DNA of 64,000 nucleotides from Candidatus Aalborgiella aggregata (lineage in GTDB: Bacteria > Pseudomonadota > Gammaproteobacteria > Burkholderiales > Burkholderiaceae_C). The first letter of the stretch is position 1, and each line of letters opens with the position of its first letter. The position numbers were made by a program, and so were the translations under genes. This document shows positions 42,946-52,048 of the stretch, piece by piece. A model generated the notes under the pieces. The model was not told the DNA's origin. It did not search any database and saw only the letters and a program-made list of their open reading frames with translations. Location of the stretch: positions 496,001 through 560,000 of the forward strand of contig JADIYY010000003.1 in the NCBI GenBank assembly GCA_016705065.1, written 5' to 3'.

Positions 42946-44303
42946 AAACTGCACTGCCTACAGACCTGACAGTCTCTAAAAAAGTCTTCATCAAAACATT
43001 CGGCTGCCAAATGAACGAGTACGACTCGGACAAGATGGTGGATGTCCTGCACGCAGCAGACGGCTACGAAGCCACACAAAACATTGACGAAGCCGATTTG
43101 ATTCTGTTCAACACCTGTTCAGTACGCGAAAAAGCACAAGAAAAAGTGTTCAGCGATTTGGGGCGCATCAAGCATTTGAAAGCCAAGGGCGTGAAGATTG
43201 GTGTAGGCGGCTGCGTTGCCAGCCAAGAAGGCGCTGCCATCATTGCGCGTGCGCCCTTTGTGGATGTGGTGTTTGGGCCGCAAACCTTGCACCGATTGCC
43301 TGAGCTGCTGCGAAATCGAGAGCAACAATTCAAACCGCAAGTGGACATCAGCTTTCCTGAAATTGAAAAGTTTGACCATTTACCCCCTGCCAAAAACAAC
43401 GGCGCCAGTGCTTTTGTGAGCATCATGGAAGGCTGCTCCAAATACTGTAGTTACTGTGTGGTGCCCTACACCCGGGGTGAAGAAGTATCCCGCCCGTTTG
43501 AAGACGTGTTGGTGGAGGTGGCAGGCTTGGCCGATCAGGGCGTCAAAGAAGTTAATTTGTTGGGCCAAAACGTCAACGCCTACCGCGGCAAGATGGGCGA
43601 TACTGATGAGATTGCTGATTTCGCCACTTTGTTGGATTATGTATCCGACATCCCCGGCATTGAACGCATACGCTACACCACCAGCCACCCCAACGAGTTT
43701 TCGCAAAGTTTGATCGATGCATACGCTCGTTTGCCCAAACTGGTTGACCATTTGCACTTACCAGTGCAGCATGGCTCTGACCGTATTTTGAGTGCCATGA
43801 AACGCGGCTACACTGCTTTGGAATACAAAAGCACCATACGCAAATTGCGGGCGATTCGTCCCAACATGGTGCTCTCTAGTGACTTCATTGTTGGGTTTCC
43901 GGGTGAGACGGACGATGATTTCCAAAAAATGATGAAACTCATTGACGATGTGGGTTTTGATACTTCCTTTAGCTTCATCTACAGCCCACGCCCAGGCACA
44001 CCAGCAGCCGCTTTGGAAGATAACTTGCCGCACGCCGTGAAGCTGGCGCGCTTGCAACATTTGCAAGCCACCATTGATGCCAATGTGACCAAAATTTCAG
44101 CCAGCCGTTTGCACACCGTTCAACGCGTATTGGTTGAAGGTCCAGCGCGTAAAACACCCAACGCCTTGTTTGGACGCACAGAATGCAACCGCGCGGTGGT
44201 ATTCAAAGGTGCTGATGCTTTGATAGGCCAAATGGTGGATGTTCACATCACCGATGCACCTCAGCGCTTGTTGCGCGGCGATGTTGTTGAATCAAACCAC
44301 TGA
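42942..44303 (+). CDS. miaB: tRNA-2-methylthio-N6-dimethylallyladenosine synthase
   Basis: The 453-residue radical-SAM enzyme adds methylthio to i6A37 of tRNAs. The N-terminal domain binds one Fe-S cluster through C22, C59 and C91. The radical-SAM cluster is CSKYCSYC (C165, C169, C172). A C-terminal TRAM domain follows (from about residue 385). The ATG overlaps the preceding stop, and its own stop overlaps the next start. Confidence 0.97.
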   Translation: MKTALPTDLTVSKKVFIKTFGCQMNEYDSDKMVDVLHAADGYEATQNIDEADLILFNTCSVREKAQEKVFSDLGRIKHLKAKGVKIGVGGCVASQEGAAIIARAPFVDVVFGPQTLHRLPELLRNREQQFKPQVDISFPEIEKFDHLPPAKNNGASAFVSIMEGCSKYCSYCVVPYTRGEEVSRPFEDVLVEVAGLADQGVKEVNLLGQNVNAYRGKMGDTDEIADFATLLDYVSDIPGIERIRYTTSHPNEFSQSLIDAYARLPKLVDHLHLPVQHGSDRILSAMKRGYTALEYKSTIRKLRAIRPNMVLSSDFIVGFPGETDDDFQKMMKLIDDVGFDTSFSFIYSPRPGTPAAALEDNLPHAVKLARLQHLQATIDANVTKISASRLHTVQRVLVEGPARKTPNALFGRTECNRAVVFKGADALIGQMVDVHITDAPQRLLRGDVVESNH

Positions 44304-45481
44304 TGACTAAACTGGCCAATCAGTGCTACGACGTGTGCATCCATGGTGCGGGCATCGTGGGCCGTACATTGGCATTGCTACTGGCCAAAGATGGTTTGCG
44401 TGTGGCATTGGTAGATAAATCCCCTCAGCACAGCAGTGACAAGAAAGACGTGAGAGCTTATGCCTTGAATGTGGCATCCAAAACTCTTCTGGAGACATTG
44501 CGTGTATGGCCTGAAGCTTCACAAGCTACGCCTGTGTTGGGCATGCAGGTGCATGGCGATACCAGTGGCGCAGTGAACTTCCACAGCAGTGAACAAGGCG
44601 CACAAGCTTTGGCTTGGATTGTGGATGTTCCCTCCTTAGAAGCCAACTTGGCACAAGCCATTCAATATCAACCCATGGTTGATGTCATTGGCGCAATTGA
44701 TGACGCCAAAATTCAGGCTGATTTAACGGTGGTTTGTGAGGGTAAACACAGCGCCACTCGCGAACAATTGGCGGTTGAATTTGAAGTCACCCCTTATCAC
44801 CAGCACGCAGTAGCCGCGCGATTAAGTACCAGCTTGTCGCATGCAGGCATTGCCAAGCAATGGTTTAAAAATGGTGAGATTTTGGCATTTTTGCCGCTTT
44901 CACAGGGCGGCAAGACAGCCAGCCATGAGAATTTAGAACAAACTGATGGGAACTATGTTGCACTGGTGTGGTCTGTCAATCCAGCACAAGCGCAAGCTTT
45001 ACTCGCATTAGACGAGCCAGCGTTTGCATTGGCAGTGGGTGAGGCAAGCTGCGATGATTTGGGCGAGATGCAATTGTGCAGCGAGCGAGTAGCATGGCCA
45101 TTGCAGTTGTCTAGCGCCAGGTATTGGGTGGGTCAGCATGCCTCATTAGGTGCTTGGGTTTTGGCGGGTGATGCGGCACATACGGTGCATCCACTATCGG
45201 GGCAAGGTTTGAATCTAGGCTTGGGCGATGTGAATGAACTGGCAAAGGTACTGCGTCAACGTGAATCTTGGCGCCGGCTCAGCGATTTGAAATTGTTAAA
45301 ACGCTACGAACGTGTGCGCAAATGGGAATTTTTGACAGTGAGCTCGGTCACAGATGGCTTGCAACAGTTGTTTGCTCGGCCAGAGTCTCCGGTTGAAATG
45401 GTCAGAAATTGGGGTATGCAAAGGTTTGAAAAGAGCGGCTTGGTCAAGCGCTGGATTGCAAAAAGAGCCATGGGCTTGTAA
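44303..45481 (+). CDS. UbiH/UbiF/VisC-family FAD-dependent hydroxylase
   Basis: The 392-residue flavoprotein has the N-terminal FAD-binding motif IHGAGIVGRTLALLLAKDG and the C-terminal GDAAHTVHPLSGQGLNLGLG motif of ubiquinone-biosynthesis hydroxylases. It likely hydroxylates a ring position of the ubiquinone precursor, but which one cannot be told. It overlaps the miaB stop by one base. Confidence 0.85.
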   Translation: MTKLANQCYDVCIHGAGIVGRTLALLLAKDGLRVALVDKSPQHSSDKKDVRAYALNVASKTLLETLRVWPEASQATPVLGMQVHGDTSGAVNFHSSEQGAQALAWIVDVPSLEANLAQAIQYQPMVDVIGAIDDAKIQADLTVVCEGKHSATREQLAVEFEVTPYHQHAVAARLSTSLSHAGIAKQWFKNGEILAFLPLSQGGKTASHENLEQTDGNYVALVWSVNPAQAQALLALDEPAFALAVGEASCDDLGEMQLCSERVAWPLQLSSARYWVGQHASLGAWVLAGDAAHTVHPLSGQGLNLGLGDVNELAKVLRQRESWRRLSDLKLLKRYERVRKWEFLTVSSVTDGLQQLFARPESPVEMVRNWGMQRFEKSGLVKRWIAKRAMGL

Positions 45482-45549
45482 GGATTTGATCGAGCAATGC
45501 GACAGTAAATCGGTAAAGTTAGTCACTTAATAATGTAGATTGGGAATGT

Positions 45550-46275
45550 ATGTTTAATTTAAAAAATTCGGCCAAACGTTTATTGGCAATCAGCGCTTTC
45601 GGTATGTTCAGTGTTGTTGCACTGGCTGATGACGCCAGCATTCGCAAAAACCTGAAAGAGCGATTCCCGAATTTTCCAGCCATTGACGAGGTTTCAAAAA
45701 CCCCTATTCCGGGTATTTTTGAGGTACGTGTCAATGGCACAGAAATCATTTATACCGATGCCGACGCCAACCACATGATTCAAGGCAGTATTTTGGACAC
45801 CAAAGCGCGCGTGAATCTAACCGAAGAACGCACCACCAAATTAACCGCCATCGCATTCTCCGCATTGCCATTGAAAGATGCCTTCACGATTGTGCGCGGC
45901 AATGGCAAACGCAAGATAGCTGTTTTTGAAGACCCGAATTGCGGTTATTGCAAACGCTTTGAAGCCAATATGCAAAAAGTCGACAACGCCACTTTTTACA
46001 TGTTCTTGTACCCAATCCTGGGCGCTGATTCGGTGACCAAATCGAATAATCTATGGTGCGCCAAAGACAAAGCCAAAGCTTGGCAAGACTACATGTTGCG
46101 AGATGTGGCCGTTACACCTGCATCTTGTGATACAGCAGCTGTCGCTCGCAATGTTGAGTTTGGTAAAAAATACAAAATCACCGGCACCCCCACTTTGATA
46201 TTTTCAGATGGCACGCGCGTACCAGGGGCTATCGATGCGGGTCAAGTAGAAAAAATTCTTGCATTAGCTAAATAA
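45550..46275 (+). CDS. dsbC: Thiol:disulfide interchange protein DsbC
   Basis: The 241-residue periplasmic disulfide isomerase has a signal peptide ending near VVALADDAS, an N-terminal dimerisation domain and a thioredoxin domain with CGYC in FEDPNCGYCKRF. The cis-proline loop TGTPTLIFSDGTRVPG is also present. DsbD, encoded at 29496, is its expected reductant. Confidence 0.93.
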   Translation: MFNLKNSAKRLLAISAFGMFSVVALADDASIRKNLKERFPNFPAIDEVSKTPIPGIFEVRVNGTEIIYTDADANHMIQGSILDTKARVNLTEERTTKLTAIAFSALPLKDAFTIVRGNGKRKIAVFEDPNCGYCKRFEANMQKVDNATFYMFLYPILGADSVTKSNNLWCAKDKAKAWQDYMLRDVAVTPASCDTAAVARNVEFGKKYKITGTPTLIFSDGTRVPGAIDAGQVEKILALAK

Positions 46276-46338
46276 GCAGCCAAGGATTTAACAAATTTGT
46301 CGAACGGGCGCTTGGACAACAGCGCCCAGCTCTATTGA

Positions 46339-47721
46339 TTACCAGGTAAAAATCTTACCTGGGTTCATGATGTTATCGGGGTCTAAAGCGTGCTTGATGT
46401 TGCGCATCATCTGCACCGCGCCTGTTCCCGCTTCCTCAACCAAAAACCCCATTTTGTGCAAGCCCACTCCGTGCTCGCCGGTGCATGTGCCGTCCATCGC
46501 CAAGGCTCTTTTAACCAGCTGGTGATTCAATGCTTCCGCCGTATCGTGCTCTAGCTTTGAGGCCGGGTCAATCAGGTACCCGACATGGAAATTGCCATCG
46601 CCTACATGCCCCACCAAAAAGTAAGGTATGCCGCTGGCATCCGCTTCATAAATAGTTTCAAGTAAACAATCAGCCAAACGGGAGATGGGTACGCAGGTGT
46701 CGGTGGTGATCACGCGGCAACCAGGTCGCGATTGCACTGCCGCAAAATAGGCATTGTGTCTGGCTGTCCATAGCTTGGTGCGTGCCTCAGGCGTGCTGGC
46801 CCAATCAAATGCGGTGCCACCAAATTCTGTTGCGATGTCTTGCACCAATTCGGCTTGCTCTTTCACACTGGCAGGAGAGCCATGGAATTCCATCAACAAC
46901 ATGGGTGATGGATTCAAATCCAATTTTGAATAGGCATTGACAGCGCGAATAGAGTTGGCATCTATCAATTCAACGCGTGCAATCGGAATGCCTATTTGAA
47001 TGATTTGTATGGTGGTGCGAACGGCGGCTTCAATGCTGGGGAAGGAGCAAACAGCGGCTGAAATCGCTTCGGGCAATGGGTAGAGTTTCAAAGTGATTTC
47101 TGTCACTACGCCCAGCGTCCCTTCCGAACCCACCATGAGTCGCGTTAAATCATAGCCAGCAGATGATTTTTTGGCGCGTGTACCTGTGCGAATGATTTCG
47201 CCACTGGCTGTAACTACCTCCAGCGCCAATACATTTTCCCGCATGGTGCCGTATCGCACAGCATTGGTGCCACTGGCACGTGTGGCGACCATGCCACCAA
47301 TGGAAGCATCTGCACCCGGGTCAATTGGGAAAAACAAGCCTTCGTTTTTGATTGCTTCGTTCACGGCCTTGCGTGTCACACCCGCTTGCACGGTCACAGT
47401 TAAGTCTTCAGCATTGATGCTGAGCACTTTGTTCATGCGACTCACATCGATGCTGATGCCACCTTGTACGGCCAACAAATGTCCTTCAAGCGATGAGCCG
47501 GTGCCAAATGGGATGACTGGGGTTTGGTGTTTGGCAGCCATTTGTACGGCAGCAGCGACATCTTTTGTCGATTCCGCAAACACCACGGCGCTGGGCGGTG
47601 GCACATCAAAAATTGATTCGTCTTTGCCGTGTTGCTCGCGCACAGCCAAAGCAGTTGAGCACCGATCGCCGAAATGTGACTTCAGTGCATCAACGAGTGA
47701 TTCAGGTGTGACGCGTTGCAT
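46339..47721 (-). CDS. FAD-binding oxidase of the GlcD/D-lactate dehydrogenase family
   Basis: The 460-residue protein has the PCMH FAD-binding domain (PFGTGSSLEGHLLAVQGG, IDPGADASIGGMVATRASGT) and the C-terminal FAD-oxidase domain (VGHVGDGNFHVGYLIDP, CTGEHGVGLHKMGFL). Members oxidise D-lactate, glycolate or D-2-hydroxyglutarate, and the substrate cannot be set from sequence alone. It is a single gene, convergent with dsbC. Confidence 0.88.
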   Translation of the reverse strand: MQRVTPESLVDALKSHFGDRCSTALAVREQHGKDESIFDVPPPSAVVFAESTKDVAAAVQMAAKHQTPVIPFGTGSSLEGHLLAVQGGISIDVSRMNKVLSINAEDLTVTVQAGVTRKAVNEAIKNEGLFFPIDPGADASIGGMVATRASGTNAVRYGTMRENVLALEVVTASGEIIRTGTRAKKSSAGYDLTRLMVGSEGTLGVVTEITLKLYPLPEAISAAVCSFPSIEAAVRTTIQIIQIGIPIARVELIDANSIRAVNAYSKLDLNPSPMLLMEFHGSPASVKEQAELVQDIATEFGGTAFDWASTPEARTKLWTARHNAYFAAVQSRPGCRVITTDTCVPISRLADCLLETIYEADASGIPYFLVGHVGDGNFHVGYLIDPASKLEHDTAEALNHQLVKRALAMDGTCTGEHGVGLHKMGFLVEEAGTGAVQMMRNIKHALDPDNIMNPGKIFTW

Positions 47722-47736
47722 GCTTGTTAATCCAAT

Positions 47737-48216
47737 TTAGGTTTGACTGCGTTTTTTGATCGACGTTTGTTTCGGTTGAGCGCGTTTGACTTTGCCGCCT
47801 TGTGTGAGACGCTGGTTACCCAGCACGCGCAACATTTTCACCTCGGGGCGTTGTCCTCCCAAAGTGCTGTATTTCAAAACTTTGAAGTCGCGCGGCCCAG
47901 GCATGCGGTCTTCGTCTTCTGAGCGAACTTTTTTAATTTCTGGTTTGGGTCGCCACAGTACCAAGAGTTTGCCAATGTGTTGAATTGGCGCAGCACTGAG
48001 CTTCTCTGCCAATGTTTGGAACATTTCTTCGCGTGTGACGCGGTCGTCACCCAAAACACGGATTTTAATCAAACCGTGAGCGTTCAATGAGGCATTGACT
48101 TCTTTGGTTACTGCAGTGGATAAACCGTCATTGCCAATCATGACCACAGGGTCCAAGTGATGCGCCTCTGCGCGGTGAACTTTGCGCTGTGCGGGCGTGA
48201 GAATAATTTTTGTCAT
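47737..48216 (-). CDS. yhbY: YhbY-type CRM-domain RNA-binding protein
   Basis: The 159-residue protein starts MTKIILTPAQRKVHRAEAHH and has the CRM domain (DPVVMIGNDGLSTAVTKEVN, ALNAHGLIKIRVLG) found in ribosome-assembly factor YhbY, followed by a basic tail. The ATG at 48216 is preferred to the start at 48240 from family comparison. It is divergent from rlmE, as in many proteobacteria. Confidence 0.9.
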   Translation of the reverse strand: MTKIILTPAQRKVHRAEAHHLDPVVMIGNDGLSTAVTKEVNASLNAHGLIKIRVLGDDRVTREEMFQTLAEKLSAAPIQHIGKLLVLWRPKPEIKKVRSEDEDRMPGPRDFKVLKYSTLGGQRPEVKMLRVLGNQRLTQGGKVKRAQPKQTSIKKRSQT

Positions 48217-48331
48217 AACCGTATTATCTGCGAAGCTCACTTTTTCCCAAAACGTGCATGGTTTTGGTCATCATCGCTGTTCTATAACATTACGCATCGA
48301 AATAAACGACGAAAGGCGATAATGCTATGGC

Positions 48332-49000
48332 ATGAAAGTTAAAACTCAAAGTAAAAAAGTCAATAAAGCGTGGTTGAACGACCATGTCAACGACACCTAC
48401 GTCAAGCTAGCGAAACGCGAAGGCTACCGCGCCAGAGCCGCCTACAAACTCAAAGAAATCGACGAACAATTTGGCTTGATTAAGCCGGGTCAATTGGTAG
48501 TCGATTTGGGTTCTACACCCGGCGCTTGGAGTCAGTACATTCGTCGCAAAATGTCTCCCAAAACCGCACTCAGCGGAGGTGCGGCTGTGGGTGAACTGGA
48601 TGGCAAAATCATTGCCTTGGATTTGTTGGAAATGGCCCCGATTGAGGGGGTGATTTTCTTGCAAGGTGATTTTCGCGAAGATACGCTATTACAACAACTC
48701 AAAGAAGAAATGCAAGGGCAATTGGCCGATGTGGTGGTCTCAGACATGGCGCCCAACCTGACTGGGATTGACGCCACCGATTCGGCGCGGGTCGAACATT
48801 TGATTGAATTAGCCATCGATTTTTGCCAAAACCACATGAAACCGCAAGGGGCTTTGGTGGCCAAAGTCTTTCATGGAAGTGGCTACAGCCAATTGGTGAA
48901 CCTGTTCAAAACCAACTTCAAGATCGTTAAAGCAGTGAAACCTGCCGCGTCTCGTTCAGGTTCTTCAGAAACCTTTTTAGTGGGCTTGGGGCAGAAATAA
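48332..49000 (+). CDS. rlmE: 23S rRNA (uridine-2552-2'-O)-methyltransferase
   Basis: The 222-residue SAM-dependent enzyme methylates U2552 of 23S rRNA. The SAM motif VVDLGSTPGAWSQYI, the DMAPNLTG motif with the catalytic aspartate, and lysines in the N-terminal RAAYKLKEID and in VAKVFHGSG make up the K-D-K-E set. It starts the block rlmE-ftsH-folP-glmM. Confidence 0.95.
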   Translation: MKVKTQSKKVNKAWLNDHVNDTYVKLAKREGYRARAAYKLKEIDEQFGLIKPGQLVVDLGSTPGAWSQYIRRKMSPKTALSGGAAVGELDGKIIALDLLEMAPIEGVIFLQGDFREDTLLQQLKEEMQGQLADVVVSDMAPNLTGIDATDSARVEHLIELAIDFCQNHMKPQGALVAKVFHGSGYSQLVNLFKTNFKIVKAVKPAASRSGSSETFLVGLGQK

Positions 49001-49064
49001 GGCCCAAAAACGATGCTTCAAACCACTATTTCTTCGTATTAAGCGTTTTGAAAGACGCCGAGAG

Positions 49065-49092
49065 CTTGAAACCTCTAAAATCATGCCAATAT
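49065..49092 (+). promoter_or_regulatory. Possible heat-shock (sigma-32) promoter of ftsH
   Basis: CTTGAAA (49065-49071) and CCAATAT (49086-49092) are 14 bases apart and resemble the sigma-32 -35 and -10 elements. ftsH is a known sigma-32 target in E. coli. The -10 match is only partial. Confidence 0.35.
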
Positions 49093-49121
49093 CTAATGCT
49101 TAATTGAATGCCTGTATTCCT

Positions 49122-49126
49122 AGGAG
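49122..49126 (+). promoter_or_regulatory. Ribosome binding site that supports the TTG start of ftsH
   Basis: AGGAG lies six bases before TTG at 49133. The first ATG in frame is four codons later and would be 18 bases from this site, too far, so TTG is favoured. Confidence 0.75.
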
Positions 49127-49132
49127 CGACTC

Positions 49133-51055
49133 TTGAATAAAGAAATGTTATCAAAATTTGCAGTTTGGGCTGTTATTGCCATGGTGCTTTTCACCGTGTT
49201 CAAGCAGATGGAGCCCAAAGGTTCGGCGGGTGCGGGCTATGTGGGTTATTCTGAGTTTCTCGAACAAATCCGCAACAAGCAAATTAAAAGCGCCACCATC
49301 CAAGAAGGTCAAGGCGGCACTGAAATTGTAGGCGTGACCAGTGATGACAAAAAAATTCGCACCACTGCGACGTATTTAGACCGTGGTTTGGTCGGTGATT
49401 TAATCGCCAACAACGTGAAGTTTGACGTCAAGCCACGCGAAGAAGGCTCATTGCTGATGTCGCTCTTGATGAGCTGGGGTCCAATGCTTTTGCTCATTGG
49501 CGTATGGGTTTATTTCATGAAGCAAATGCAAGGCGGCGGCAAAGGCGGCCCTTTCAGCTTTGGCAAAAGCAAAGCCAAATTGTTGGATGAGAGCGCCAAT
49601 ACCGTCACATTTGCCGATGTGGCGGGTTGCGACGAAGCGAAAGAGGAAGTCAAAGAAGTTGTTGATTTCTTGAAAGACCCTGGCCGCTTTCAAAAACTGG
49701 GTGGTCGTATTCCACGTGGTTTGCTCTTGGTCGGCCCACCAGGTACGGGTAAAACATTGTTGGCCAAGTCCATTGCTGGCGAAGCCAAAGTGCCGTTCTT
49801 TGCGATTTCGGGTTCGGACTTTGTGGAAATGTTTGTTGGTGTAGGCGCATCGCGTGTACGCGACATGTTTGAAAATGCTAAGAAAAATGCCCCTTGCATT
49901 ATTTTCATCGACGAGATAGATGCCGTAGGTCGCCAACGTGGCGCGGGTTTAGGTGGTGGTAACGATGAGCGCGAACAAACGTTGAATCAAATGCTGGTTG
50001 AAATGGATGGTTTTGAAACCAACCTCGGCGTGATTGTGGTGGCTGCTACCAACCGTCCGGATATCTTGGATGCCGCTTTGTTACGTCCAGGCCGATTTGA
50101 CCGCCAAGTCTATGTGACCTTGCCGGATATTCGTGGACGTGAGCAAATTTTGAATGTGCACATGCGCAAAATCCCAGTATCTCAAGACGTCAACCCAGGC
50201 ACGATTGCGCGCGGCACGCCCGGCATGAGCGGCGCTGACTTGGCCAATTTGTGCAACGAAGCGGCTTTGATGGCAGCACGTCGCAATGCACGTGTGGTGG
50301 AAATGCAAGACTTTGAAAAAGCCAAGGACAAAATCTTGATGGGGCCTGAGCGCAAGAGCATGATCATGCCCGAGGAAGAGCGCCGCAACACGGCTTACCA
50401 CGAAGCTGGCCATGCCTTGATTGGCAAAATGCTGCCCAAGTGCGACCCGGTGCATAAAGTCACCATCATCCCACGCGGTCGCGCTTTGGGTGTGACCATG
50501 AGCTTGCCAGCAGCCGACCGCTACAGTTACGACAGCGAGTTCATGTTGAGCCAAATCGCCATGCTGTTTGGTGGACGCATTGCTGAAGAAGTGTTCATGA
50601 AACAAATGACCACGGGTGCCAGCAATGATTTTGAACGTGCAACGGGATTGGCGCGTGACATGGTGATGCGCTATGGCATGTCTGAAGCCTTAGGACCTAT
50701 GGTGTATGCTGACAATGAAGGTGAAGTGTTCTTGGGGCGCTCAGTCACCAAAACCACCAATATGAGCGAGCAAACCATGCTGAAAGTTGACAACGAAGTG
50801 CGCCGTATCATCGATGAGCAGTACGGTCGTGCGCGCAAATTGATTGAAGACAACCAAGACAAAATGCACGCCATGGCCAAGGCTTTGCTGGAATGGGAAA
50901 CCATCGACTCTGACCAAATCGACGAGATCATGGCAGGCAAAGTGCCGACCGCACCAAAAGATTGGACGCCACGTATTCCGCCTGCGGGTGGTGACGGCGG
51001 TGGCAGTGGCACGGCACCAGTGATCAAACCAGACGCTGCACCAACGGCTGCTTAA
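49133..51055 (+). CDS. ftsH: ATP-dependent zinc metalloprotease FtsH
   Basis: The 640-residue inner-membrane protease has two membrane helices with a periplasmic segment between them (about residues 5-125), the AAA domain with Walker A GPPGTGKT and Walker B IIFIDEIDAVG, the second-region arginines (ATNRPDILDAALLRPGRFDR, quoted to 20) and the zinc site HEAGHA. It degrades misassembled membrane proteins and LpxC or sigma-32 in E. coli. The TTG start is set by the ribosome site. Confidence 0.97.
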   Translation: MNKEMLSKFAVWAVIAMVLFTVFKQMEPKGSAGAGYVGYSEFLEQIRNKQIKSATIQEGQGGTEIVGVTSDDKKIRTTATYLDRGLVGDLIANNVKFDVKPREEGSLLMSLLMSWGPMLLLIGVWVYFMKQMQGGGKGGPFSFGKSKAKLLDESANTVTFADVAGCDEAKEEVKEVVDFLKDPGRFQKLGGRIPRGLLLVGPPGTGKTLLAKSIAGEAKVPFFAISGSDFVEMFVGVGASRVRDMFENAKKNAPCIIFIDEIDAVGRQRGAGLGGGNDEREQTLNQMLVEMDGFETNLGVIVVAATNRPDILDAALLRPGRFDRQVYVTLPDIRGREQILNVHMRKIPVSQDVNPGTIARGTPGMSGADLANLCNEAALMAARRNARVVEMQDFEKAKDKILMGPERKSMIMPEEERRNTAYHEAGHALIGKMLPKCDPVHKVTIIPRGRALGVTMSLPAADRYSYDSEFMLSQIAMLFGGRIAEEVFMKQMTTGASNDFERATGLARDMVMRYGMSEALGPMVYADNEGEVFLGRSVTKTTNMSEQTMLKVDNEVRRIIDEQYGRARKLIEDNQDKMHAMAKALLEWETIDSDQIDEIMAGKVPTAPKDWTPRIPPAGGDGGGSGTAPVIKPDAAPTAA

Positions 51056-51072
51056 GCTGAGGGTGAGGACTT

Positions 51073-51099
51073 AAAAACGAGGCCATGGCCTCGTTTTTT
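51073..51099 (+). terminator. Rho-independent terminator after ftsH
   Basis: ACGAGGCC / GGCCTCGT forms a stem around AT, with five A before and six T after. It partly separates ftsH from folP-glmM. Confidence 0.9.
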
Positions 51100-51138
51100 G
51101 TTTTCAGTCTGATTCAATCACCCAATTAGAATAACCAC

Positions 51139-51999
51139 ATGTACTGGCAGACTGCACGTTTTCAAATTGATTTGACCCAACCCAAAATCATGGGCATTGT
51201 CAATGTCACACCCGACTCGTTTTCGGATGGTGGGCGTTATGCTCGCTTTGGCAGCGCCATTGCCCATGCCGAACAATTGGTCAAAGATGGCGCAGACATT
51301 TTGGACTTAGGTGGTGAATCGTCTCGCCCAGGTGCGCCTCAAGTGCCCTTGCACATTGAGTTAGAACGCATTTTGCCGGTGTTGGCTGAGGTGCTCACAT
51401 GGGGCATTCCCATTTCCATTGACACCTATAAGCCGCAGGTCATGCAAGCGGTGCTGGACATGGGGGCTGACATCATCAACGACATTTGGGCTTTGCGTCA
51501 GCCTGCGGGCGAGGGTTATGCCAGTGCAGAAGACGTGGTTGCCAAGCATGACAGTTGTGGTGTGTGCTTGATGCACATGCACCGCGAACCACAAACCATG
51601 CAACTGCAACCCATGCAAGGTGATACAGATTCAATTATCCCACAAGTGCTATCATTTTTAGAGCAACGTAGGCAATCAATATGCCGCCTAGGGGTCGATT
51701 TGCCACGTATTGTTGTGGATCCTGGCATTGGATTTGGAAAAACAACAGAGCAAAATTTCAGTTTGTTGGCCAATCAGCGTGAGTTCTTGGCGCTGGGCGT
51801 ACCACTGTTGGCGGGTTGGTCACGCAAAACCGCGATTGGCGCTGTCACTGGGCTACAGATGTCAGAACGCGTGGCACCCAGTGTGGTGGCGGCTGTGCTG
51901 GCAGTACAAAATGGTGCCAGCATTGTGCGTGTGCACGATGTCCGCGAAACGGCCGCTGCGCTCAAGGTGTTGCAAGCAGTGAATCAGAATAAAAAGTGA
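51139..51999 (+). CDS. folP: Dihydropteroate synthase
   Basis: The 286-residue TIM-barrel enzyme joins p-aminobenzoate to the pterin in folate synthesis. The motifs IMGIVNVTPDSFSDGG, DLGGESSRPGA, DPGIGFGK and RVHDVRETAA are all present. Residues about 170-187 (LSFLEQRRQSICRLGVD) are encoded by DNA that matches the dispersed repeat, in a different frame from the other three coding copies. The reading frame and the overall length seem normal. Confidence 0.95.
   Translation: MYWQTARFQIDLTQPKIMGIVNVTPDSFSDGGRYARFGSAIAHAEQLVKDGADILDLGGESSRPGAPQVPLHIELERILPVLAEVLTWGIPISIDTYKPQVMQAVLDMGADIINDIWALRQPAGEGYASAEDVVAKHDSCGVCLMHMHREPQTMQLQPMQGDTDSIIPQVLSFLEQRRQSICRLGVDLPRIVVDPGIGFGKTTEQNFSLLANQREFLALGVPLLAGWSRKTAIGAVTGLQMSERVAPSVVAAVLAVQNGASIVRVHDVRETAAALKVLQAVNQNKK
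51648..51700 (+). repeat. Dispersed palindromic repeat, copy 7, inside folP
   Basis: GCTATCATTTTTAGAGC is followed by ACGTAGGCAATCAATATGCC and GCCTAGGGGTC. It keeps the full core and has a perfect TAGGC / GCCTA inverted repeat. It is the only copy within a conserved enzyme domain. Confidence 0.75.
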
Positions 52000-52048
52000 A
52001 TGATGGGGTCAGCAAGGCGATTAAACTGGACAAGATATTGGGTAAACA

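Noticed and set aside
51400..51800. folP as a pseudogene broken by a repeat
   Set aside because: The frame is intact from start to stop and all DHPS motifs are present.
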